18,124 nucleotides of DNA from Lachnospira sp. UBA4285 (GTDB lineage Bacteria > Bacillota > Clostridia > Lachnospirales > Lachnospiraceae): contig DGVL01000075.1 in NCBI GenBank assembly GCA_002394965.1, positions 4,373 through 22,496 of the forward strand, given 5' to 3'. Below the pieces are notes generated by a model. The model was not told the origin of the DNA, did no database searches, and saw only the letters and a program-made list of their open reading frames with translations. The stretch's first letter is position 1, and each line of letters opens with the position of its first letter. Made by a program: the position numbers and the translations under genes. Below are positions 7,517 through 13,358 of this stretch, one piece after another.

Positions 7517-7545
7517 TTTAAAGCCGGCCGGCTGGTTGCTATAAT
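7517..7545 (+). promoter_or_regulatory. Candidate promoter of the NUDIX gene cluster
   Basis: TTTAAA at 7517-7522, a 17-base spacer and a perfect TATAAT at 7540-7545. The -35 is weak, while the -10 is strong. A perfect 12-base palindrome fills much of the spacer. The predicted transcription start is near 7552. Confidence 0.6.
7522..7533. repeat. Perfect 12-base palindrome AGCCGGCCGGCT, possible operator
   Basis: The sequence equals its own reverse complement and lies between the -35 and -10 of the NUDIX promoter. That is a classic position for a dimeric repressor site. No regulator is identified. Confidence 0.5.
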
Positions 7546-7625
7546 AGGAAACTGATGGCAGGCCGGGTATGGTGTTTCATACGGACAACGGCTGCTGCGG
7601 ATTCCAGAAAGGAAAACAGGTCTGC

Positions 7626-8195
7626 ATGAAGTTTGACGGCATCAGGAAGATTAACGAGGGAAAGTTCATAAGCCGGTACGATCTGTACTACACGACGGCT
7701 GATGACAGAAAAAAGACGTATGAGATCATAAGCCGGAACAATAATATAACGACCGAAGAACAGATCCGCAATCCAGGTCCGGACGGGGTCGTCATCATCG
7801 CCACGGATCGGTCGGGCATGCGCATCCTGCTGAACCGGGAATTCCGGCTGTCGGTGGATGCGTATATTTACAATTTTCCGGCGGGGCTGATTGATGAAGG
7901 CGAGACGCCGGAAGTGGCTGCAGCGAGGGAACTGCGCGAGGAGACAGGGCTGAGCCTGATTCAGATCGACGACAGGCTGAATGATTCGTACAGTGCAATC
8001 GGTTTCGCCAATGAGACGATCGCGGTCGTGATCGGCAAGGCGGCAGGGACATTCGCCAGGAGCAGCAGCACGCTGGAAGAGATTGACGCCCGCTGGTACA
8101 CGCGGGCTGAGGTGAGAGAGCTTTTGAAGACAGAGCGGTTCGCAGCGAGAACGCAGGCGTACTGTTATCTCTGGAGCAGGGAGGAGCAGGCATGA
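7626..8195 (+). CDS. NUDIX hydrolase (ADP-ribose pyrophosphatase-like)
   Basis: 189 residues from ATG 7626. The alternative ATG 7569 would add 19 residues (including a CC pair) that look unlike the family, and it has no clear ribosome site. AAAGGA at 7608-7613 lies 12 bases before 7626, a little far, so the start is moderately sure. Seen: a complete Nudix box G-x5-E-x7-REL-x-EE-x-GL within PAGLIDEGETPEVAAARELR and the residues after it, plus FP just before it, as in ADP-ribose pyrophosphatases. Known role: hydrolysis of nucleoside-diphosphate derivatives with divalent metal bound by the box glutamates. The exact substrate cannot be read. The stop codon overlaps the DJ-1-like gene start as ATGA, so the two are likely translationally coupled. 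This fits a shared metabolite-damage role (inference). Confidence 0.9.
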   Translation: MKFDGIRKINEGKFISRYDLYYTTADDRKKTYEIISRNNNITTEEQIRNPGPDGVVIIATDRSGMRILLNREFRLSVDAYIYNFPAGLIDEGETPEVAAARELREETGLSLIQIDDRLNDSYSAIGFANETIAVVIGKAAGTFARSSSTLEEIDARWYTRAEVRELLKTERFAARTQAYCYLWSREEQA

Positions 8196-8755
8196 ATGTT
8201 TATGCATTTCTGACAGACGGTTTTGAGACGGTTGAAGCGCTGGCAGTGATTGATATCCTGCGGCGCGCAGATATACATACGACTGCGGTGAGCATCACAG
8301 GCAGCCACCATGTAACCAGTGCGCAGAACATCACGGTGAAGGCAGACGCTCTGTACGAGGACATCGATTTTGATAAAATCAGCACAGACGATATGCTGTT
8401 TCTGCCGGGCGGGCCTGGGACTTCTCATTATTACGAGGACAGAGCGCTTCTTGATCTGCTGGTGAAGCACGCAGAAAACGGCGGATGGATTGCGGCAATC
8501 TGCGCGGCACCGTCGGTACTTGGCAGACTGCGGATCCTGGCTGGGAAAGCGGCGGTTGCGTTCCCGGGCTATGAGGACGAGCTTCTGGACGCGAAGGTGC
8601 TCCGGTGTCCGACCCGTGTCGTGACAGACGGTCACATCATCACGGCGAGGGGAATGGGATGCGCGCTTGATCTGGGACTCGAGATCATACGGCAGACACA
8701 GGGAGATGCGGCAGCTCATGATATGGGACTGAAGTGCCAGTATCTTGACGAGTGA
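8192..8755 (+). CDS. DJ-1/PfpI-family protein (ThiJ/YajL-like)
   Basis: 187 residues, the normal length for the family. GGGAGGAG (about 8179-8186) lies a few bases before ATG 8192, which overlaps the NUDIX stop. Seen: nucleophile-elbow Cys104 in AAICAAPSVLG, the partner glutamate Glu15 in DGFETVEALAVIDILRRA (matching Glu18 of human DJ-1), and the FLPGGPGT strand-loop at 70-77. Known of the family: a cysteine-centred fold linked to oxidative stress and reported glyoxalase or deglycase activities, the latter being disputed. It is followed by the carboxypeptidase-like gene after 24 bases with no terminator, so the three genes probably form one operon. The specific reaction in this organism is not determinable. 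Confidence 0.9.
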   Translation: MNVYAFLTDGFETVEALAVIDILRRADIHTTAVSITGSHHVTSAQNITVKADALYEDIDFDKISTDDMLFLPGGPGTSHYYEDRALLDLLVKHAENGGWIAAICAAPSVLGRLRILAGKAAVAFPGYEDELLDAKVLRCPTRVVTDGHIITARGMGCALDLGLEIIRQTQGDAAAHDMGLKCQYLDE

Positions 8756-8779
8756 CAGGAGCTTAAGGGGAGAAGATTA

Positions 8780-9856
8780 ATGGAACGCGAAAAGAGGCGG
8801 GCAGAGAGAAGAACACCAGGCAGGAGAAACCTGAGCAGACGGTTTTCACCCAACCGCATGGTTGCGGTCTTTGTCGCGGCTGTGATCACAGCGGTTGTGA
8901 TTGTTGCCGGTGCCTATCCGGTTATGGCACGCGCAGGTCGTGTTTCGGCGGCAAAGTCGCAGATCCGGGAAGCCGCCGGCGAGCAGGAACTTTATGACAG
9001 TGTGTCGGTGATCCGGATGAAGCAGGCCGTGGAGGCAGATGATTATTCAGCCATGACAGGCATGCGCTCGGCTGCCGATATTCTGATTGACGCAGACGCC
9101 TGCAAGATCATCGCTGCGGCCGGGACAGCTGCCACAGGCAGCACCCCGCTTTATCAGACCAGAATCCGTCCGGCTTCCATGACGAAGGTCCTGACACTCG
9201 TGACAATCGTAGAAAATCTGCCGGCGGACTGGAAGAGCAGAACATATACTTTTGATGTAGACAAGCTCCAGTACCTTGTGACCGGACTGAACGCGTCACT
9301 GGCGGGGTTCCTTTCCGGCGAGACGGCTTCAGCCGAGGATCTGATGTACGGCGCTATTCTGCCCTCTGGGGCGGATGCGGTGGAAGGACTGGTTGAGACA
9401 TTCTTTCCGTCAGAAGAAGATTTCATGGCGAAGATGAATGAGACAGCCCAGAAGATCGGGATGACGAATTCGCACTTCACGAATCCTTACGGCCTTGATG
9501 ACCCCGACCTGTATTCGACGCCGGAGGACATCGCGAGACTGCTCCAGTATGCGATGCACAACAGTACGTGCGAGGAGGTCCTGACAGCCCGGACGTATAC
9601 GACACAGGTCATGAGCAGGCACTCAGAGGGACTTTCCTTTACCAGCGGAGCTTATGCGGCCATGAGCGGGACGGACGGTATGCCTGGGAATGTGACATAC
9701 ATCGGAGGCAAGACCGGCTACACGGAGAGCGGGTACAGCATTGTCGTTATGTATCTGAAGAACGGCCACCATTATATCTGTGTCGCAGCCAATGCCAAGA
9801 CAGATCAAGATCGCAACGCAGACGTCCGGGATATGCTCATGAACTACGCAAAGTGA
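8780..9856 (+). CDS. D-alanyl-D-alanine carboxypeptidase-like penicillin-binding protein
   Basis: 358 residues. AGGGGAG at about 8766-8772 lies 7 bases before ATG 8780. Seen: an arginine-rich cytoplasmic N-terminus, one membrane or signal segment (about 27-48), an extracytoplasmic linker, then a serine peptidase S11 domain. SxxK is present as Ser133-Met-Thr-Lys136 and KTG as 311-313. The position of SxN reads Ser196-Gly197-Ala198 (in LPSGADA), so the usual asparagine is missing. The chain ends just after the catalytic domain. It has neither the C-terminal PBP5_C domain nor the amphipathic C-terminal anchor of typical DacA/DacF proteins, so the N-terminal segment probably tethers it. Known role of the family: trimming the terminal D-Ala of peptidoglycan pentapeptides. 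Whether the altered motif keeps activity is open. Confidence 0.88.
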   Translation: MEREKRRAERRTPGRRNLSRRFSPNRMVAVFVAAVITAVVIVAGAYPVMARAGRVSAAKSQIREAAGEQELYDSVSVIRMKQAVEADDYSAMTGMRSAADILIDADACKIIAAAGTAATGSTPLYQTRIRPASMTKVLTLVTIVENLPADWKSRTYTFDVDKLQYLVTGLNASLAGFLSGETASAEDLMYGAILPSGADAVEGLVETFFPSEEDFMAKMNETAQKIGMTNSHFTNPYGLDDPDLYSTPEDIARLLQYAMHNSTCEEVLTARTYTTQVMSRHSEGLSFTSGAYAAMSGTDGMPGNVTYIGGKTGYTESGYSIVVMYLKNGHHYICVAANAKTDQDRNADVRDMLMNYAK

Positions 9857-9900
9857 GAAAATTCCAGGCTGCAGCGGTATCATACTTAATAAAATATATA

Positions 9901-9929
9901 TAGATTTTCAAAAATCCCTGTGTTATAAT
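9901..9929 (+). promoter_or_regulatory. Candidate promoter of tig (extended -10)
   Basis: TATAAT at 9924-9929 is preceded by TGT, giving an extended -10. The hexamer 17 bases further up (TAGATT, 9901-9906) is a poor -35, but an AT-rich tract at about 9885-9902 may act as an UP element. A short inverted repeat GATTTT-CA-AAAATC (9903-9916) lies in the spacer. The predicted start is near 9936. Confidence 0.6.
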
Positions 9930-9939
9930 CGCAAAGTAT

Positions 9940-9962
9940 GTTCTCAGAAAGGCTCTGGGAAC
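9940..9962 (+). other. Hairpin in the tig mRNA leader
   Basis: Arms GTTCTCAG (9940-9947) and CTGGGAAC (9955-9962) pair over 8 positions with one G-U wobble and a 7-base loop. A competing pairing, GGAAC (9958-9962) with GTTCC (9971-9975), would disrupt it. No U-tract follows, so it is not a terminator. It may be an mRNA-stability or regulatory element. Confidence 0.45.
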
Positions 9963-10010
9963 AGGAACAAGTTCCGGAAGACCGGGATTGCAAGGAGGAT
10001 TTAAGAAACG

Positions 10011-11357
10011 ATGAGTTTCAAGGTTGAGAACACTGACGAAAAGAACGTGGTTAAGCTTGTGATCGAAGTATCGGACGAGGAGTTCGAGAAGGGTCTGAAT
10101 AAAGCATATAATAGAGAAAAGTCCCGGATCAACGTCCCGGGTTTCCGCCGCGGAAAAGCGCCGCGCAAACTGATCGAAAAGATGTACGGCGCGGACGTAT
10201 TCTTTGAGGGGGCTGCCAACGAGGTTATTCCGGGTGAATACTCCAAAGCGGCAGAAGAGAGCAAACTTGACATCGTTTCTCGTCCGAAGATCTCCGCTAC
10301 CCAGCTGGAAGTCGGAAAGCCTTTTATCTTTACGGCTGAAGTTGCCGTCCGCCCGGATGTGGAACTCGGTCAGTACAAGGGTGTGGAGGTCGACAGGCAG
10401 GACACCGAAGTGACCGAAAAGGACATCGAGGATGAGCTGAAGAAGGTTCAGGAGCAGAATGCGAGAAAGGTTGAAGTGACCGATCGCCCGGTAAAGGATG
10501 GAGACGAGACCGTCATTGACTTTGATGGATTCGTCGACGGCAAGGAATTCGAGGGCGGAAAGGGAACCGATTATCCGCTCACGATCGGTTCTCATTCCTT
10601 TATTCCGGGATTTGAGGAGCAGATGATCGGCATGGAGATCGGCACCGAGAAGGACATCAATGTGACTTTCCCGGAAGATTATCATGCAGAAGAGCTGAAG
10701 GGCAAGCCGGCGGTGTTCAAGGTTACAGTCAAGAAGATCACCGAGAAGCAGCTTCCGGAGCTCACAGATGAATTCGCCGGGGATGTTTCGGATTTCGAGA
10801 CACTCGAAGAGTACAAAAACGATCTGAAGAGCAAGATCGCCAAGCGCAAGGAAGATGCCGCACGCAGCAGCAAAGAGACGCAGGCGATGGACAAGATCAC
10901 TTCTGACGCGAAGATGGATATTCCAAAGGCTATGATCGACACGCAGTGCGAGAGAATGGCGGATGATTTCGCTCAGAGACTTTCCCAGCAGGGAATCCCG
11001 ATCGATCAGTACTACAAGTATACCGGGCTGACGCCGGACAAGCTGCTTGAGCAGTTCCGCCCGGAAGCAGAGAAGAGAATCAAAAACAGTCTCTGCCTCG
11101 AGGAGATCGCGAAAGCAGAGAAGCTTGAGGCGACCGATGAAGATCTTGAAGAACAGCTGAAGAAGATGGCTGAAGCATACAAGATGGACATCGAGAAGAT
11201 CCGCTCCATGATGGGCGATGCCGAGAAGGAGCAGATGAAGGCTGATATTGCGATCGACAAGGCTGTCAAGTTCGTTGTCGACAATGCAGTTGAGACAGAC
11301 AAAAAGACAGAAGAGGACACAAAGGCCGAAGACGAAAAGACGGATGACAAGCAGTAA
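10011..11357 (+). CDS. tig: Trigger factor, ribosome-bound chaperone and prolyl isomerase
   Basis: 448 residues, a standard length. AAGGAGG at 9992-9998 lies 12 bases before ATG 10011. Seen in order: an N-terminal ribosome-binding domain with the signature GFRRGKAP at 44-51, and an FKBP-type prolyl isomerase domain over about 155-245 (DGDETVIDFDGFVDG, then IGSHSFIPGFEEQMIGM). A long helical C-terminal chaperone domain (about 250-425) follows, ending in a charged, glutamate/lysine-rich tail. Known role: binds ribosomal protein uL23 at the exit tunnel and shields nascent chains. clpP follows after 41 bases with no terminator seen, so tig and clpP are probably co-transcribed. No CIRCE or CtsR-type operator was seen in the leader. 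Confidence 0.97.
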   Translation: MSFKVENTDEKNVVKLVIEVSDEEFEKGLNKAYNREKSRINVPGFRRGKAPRKLIEKMYGADVFFEGAANEVIPGEYSKAAEESKLDIVSRPKISATQLEVGKPFIFTAEVAVRPDVELGQYKGVEVDRQDTEVTEKDIEDELKKVQEQNARKVEVTDRPVKDGDETVIDFDGFVDGKEFEGGKGTDYPLTIGSHSFIPGFEEQMIGMEIGTEKDINVTFPEDYHAEELKGKPAVFKVTVKKITEKQLPELTDEFAGDVSDFETLEEYKNDLKSKIAKRKEDAARSSKETQAMDKITSDAKMDIPKAMIDTQCERMADDFAQRLSQQGIPIDQYYKYTGLTPDKLLEQFRPEAEKRIKNSLCLEEIAKAEKLEATDEDLEEQLKKMAEAYKMDIEKIRSMMGDAEKEQMKADIAIDKAVKFVVDNAVETDKKTEEDTKAEDEKTDDKQ

Positions 11358-11398
11358 TCCGTCGGAAGTCTCCTCTGTCGGGATCAGGAGGTGCAGTT

Positions 11399-11983
11399 TT
11401 GAGTTTGATTCCATATGTTGTAGAGAATACGAGCCGCGGGGAGCGATCCTATGATATCTATTCCCGGCTCCTGAAAGACAGAATTATTTTCCTGGACGGA
11501 GAGGTCAATGATGCAAGTGCCAGCGTGATTGTGGCAGAGCTGCTTTTCCTGGAGGCGGAAGATCCGGACAAGGATATTTCCCTCTACATCAACAGCCCGG
11601 GCGGGTCGGTTACGGCAGGATTCGCGATTTATGACACGATGCAGTACATAAAGTGCGATGTGTCGACGATCTGCGTCGGACTGGCTGCCAGCATGGGAGC
11701 TTTCCTGCTGTCCGGCGGAACAAAGGGAAAGCGTCTTGCACTTCCGAATTCCGAGATCATGATTCATCAGCCTTCCGGAGGAGTCCAGGGCAAGGAGACG
11801 GATATCAGGATCGTCGCAAAGAATATTCTGGAGACCCGTGACCGTCTGAACAGAATACTTGCTGCCAATACCGGCAAGCCGATCGAACAGATCAACGAGG
11901 ACACGGAGCGCGACAATTATATGACAGCAGAGCAGGCGAAAGAGTACGGCCTGATCGATAACGTCGTGGAGAAGAGAAACTGA
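11399..11983 (+). CDS. clpP: ATP-dependent Clp protease proteolytic subunit
   Basis: 194 residues. The start codon is TTG at 11399, supported by AGGAGG (11386-11391) at 7 bases and by the conserved N-terminus (LIPYVVENTSRGERSYDIYS). No ATG is available nearby. The catalytic triad is Ser98 (GLAASMGA), His123 (MIHQPSGG) and Asp172 (ERDNYM), at the same numbers as in Bacillus ClpP. The NSPGG oxyanion region lies at 65-69. Known role: forms the tetradecameric protease chamber fed by ClpX, which is the next gene. A terminator-like hairpin separates clpP from clpX, so the clpX level may be set partly by readthrough. No propeptide is visible. Confidence 0.97.
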   Translation: MSLIPYVVENTSRGERSYDIYSRLLKDRIIFLDGEVNDASASVIVAELLFLEAEDPDKDISLYINSPGGSVTAGFAIYDTMQYIKCDVSTICVGLAASMGAFLLSGGTKGKRLALPNSEIMIHQPSGGVQGKETDIRIVAKNILETRDRLNRILAANTGKPIEQINEDTERDNYMTAEQAKEYGLIDNVVEKRN

Positions 11984-11992
11984 CTTGAACCG

Positions 11993-12036
11993 GCGGGCGG
12001 CCCGATCTTTTGGGATCAGGCTCCCGCTTTCTTTTA
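11993..12036 (+). terminator. Terminator-like hairpin between clpP and clpX
   Basis: Stem parts GCGGG/CCCGC (11993-11997 with 12023-12027), GCC/GGC (12000-12002 with 12019-12021) and GATC/GATC (12004-12007 with 12014-12017). There are small internal mismatches and a 6-base loop. TTTCTTTTA follows at 12028-12036. No convincing separate clpX promoter was found after it, so it is best read as a partial terminator. Confidence 0.65.
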
Positions 12037-12055
12037 CTGTTAGTCAAGAGGTACT

Positions 12056-13339
12056 ATGGCACAAAGATCATTTGACGGGAAAATCCGCTGCTCATTCTGC
12101 GGAAAGACACAGGACCAGGTCAGAAAACTGATATCCGGGCCGAACGGTGTCTATATCTGTGATGAATGTGTAGCGCTGTGCAATGATATTCTTACCGAAG
12201 AATTCGAGACAGATGACGACGCGGCGATCGAGGATATGGATATCCGCCTGCGCAAGCCAAAAGAGATCAAGGAATTCCTCGATCAGTATGTGATCGGCCA
12301 GGATGCCGCAAAAAAAGTCCTGGCGGTTGCTGTATACAATCACTACAAAAGGATTCTGTCCGGGCGCAAGCTCGATGTTGAGCTGCAGAAGAGTAACATC
12401 CTGATGCTCGGGCCGACCGGATCCGGCAAGACGTTTCTGGCGCAGAATCTCGCCAGGATGCTGAATGTTCCATTCGCCATCGCTGATGCGACGACGCTCA
12501 CCGAGGCGGGATATGTCGGAGAGGACGTCGAAAACATCCTCCTGAAGCTGATTCAGGCTGCGGATTACGATGTTGAGAAGGCACAGTACGGAATCATCTA
12601 CATCGATGAGATTGACAAGATCACCAAGAAGTCGGAGAACCTTTCCATCACGCGCGATGTATCTGGCGAGGGTGTTCAGCAGGCTCTGCTGAAGATCCTG
12701 GAAGGTACGAAGGCATCCGTGCCGCCGCAGGGTGGCAGAAAGCATCCGCAGCAGGAGATGATCGAGATCGACACGACCAACATCCTTTTCATCTGCGGCG
12801 GGGCATTTGACGGGCTGGATCAGATAATCGAGCACCGGATGGACAAGTCTACGATCGGTTTCAATTCCGTTCTGCACGAGACCCAGAAAAAGAGTGTCGG
12901 AGAACTGTTCCATGAAGTTCTTCCGCAGGATCTGATCAAGTTCGGGCTGATCCCGGAATTCGTCGGACGTCTTCCGGTTGTCGTTGCCCTGGATTCTCTG
13001 GACGAGGAATCGCTTGTGAAGATCCTCACGGAGCCGAAGAATGCCATTGTAAAGCAGTACAAGGCGCTGTTCTCACTGGACAAGGTTGATCTGGAGTTCA
13101 CTCCGGATGCGGTACGTGAAGTCGCACACAAGAGCTATGAGAGAAAAACAGGCGCCAGAGGTCTGCGATCAATTCTCGAATCGGTCATGAATGATATCAT
13201 GTACAGCATTCCATCTGACGACAACATTCGAAAAGTGCTGATCACGAAGCAGGCGGTCGACAAGGAGGCTGATCCGATCGTCGAGTATAAGAGCGACAAC
13301 GCAGAGAAAACAGAAGTGCCGGTGAAGAAAGCCGAGTAA
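12056..13339 (+). CDS. clpX: ATP-dependent Clp protease ATP-binding subunit ClpX
   Basis: 427 residues, the usual size. A modest AAGAGG (12046-12051) lies 4 bases before ATG 12056. Seen: an N-terminal zinc-binding domain with Cys12, Cys15, Cys35 and Cys38; Walker A GPTGSGKT; the pore loop GYVG; Walker B IIYIDEID; the second pore-loop region around RDVSGEGVQQALLK; the ClpP-docking IGF tripeptide in STIGFNS; and sensor 2 GARGLRS. Known role: unfolds tagged or misfolded proteins and threads them into ClpP. The IGF loop and the neighbouring clpP mean a working ClpXP pair. The stop is followed after 19 bases by lon, so clpX and lon are probably one transcript. Confidence 0.98.
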   Translation: MAQRSFDGKIRCSFCGKTQDQVRKLISGPNGVYICDECVALCNDILTEEFETDDDAAIEDMDIRLRKPKEIKEFLDQYVIGQDAAKKVLAVAVYNHYKRILSGRKLDVELQKSNILMLGPTGSGKTFLAQNLARMLNVPFAIADATTLTEAGYVGEDVENILLKLIQAADYDVEKAQYGIIYIDEIDKITKKSENLSITRDVSGEGVQQALLKILEGTKASVPPQGGRKHPQQEMIEIDTTNILFICGGAFDGLDQIIEHRMDKSTIGFNSVLHETQKKSVGELFHEVLPQDLIKFGLIPEFVGRLPVVVALDSLDEESLVKILTEPKNAIVKQYKALFSLDKVDLEFTPDAVREVAHKSYERKTGARGLRSILESVMNDIMYSIPSDDNIRKVLITKQAVDKEADPIVEYKSDNAEKTEVPVKKAE

Positions 13340-13358
13340 GCACCGGTGAGGAATCGAT

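Noticed and set aside
7569..7625. Earlier ATG for the NUDIX gene
   Set aside because: It would start about 17 bases after the predicted transcription start with no clear Shine-Dalgarno sequence, and the 19 extra residues look unlike the family. It cannot be fully excluded.
9903..9916. Inverted repeat GATTTT-CA-AAAATC in the tig promoter as a firm operator
   Set aside because: It is a short, AT-rich repeat of a type that arises readily by chance in promoter DNA. It is mentioned only within the promoter entry.
9857..10010. CIRCE or CtsR heat-shock operators upstream of tig (also looked for before clpP, clpX and lon)
   Set aside because: No TTAGCACTC/GAGTGCTAA pair or tandem GGTCAAA heptamers were found by eye.
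9837..11414. Long minus-strand open frame of 525 codons opposite tig
   Set aside because: It is antisense to trigger factor, rich in Leu/Cys/Phe from reversed codons and without a recognisable domain. It is a codon-bias shadow.
12091..12171. ClpX zinc finger with 19 rather than 18 residues between the cysteine pairs
   Set aside because: The GPNGVYIC form with one extra residue is, to my knowledge, common in clostridial ClpX, so it is not unusual.
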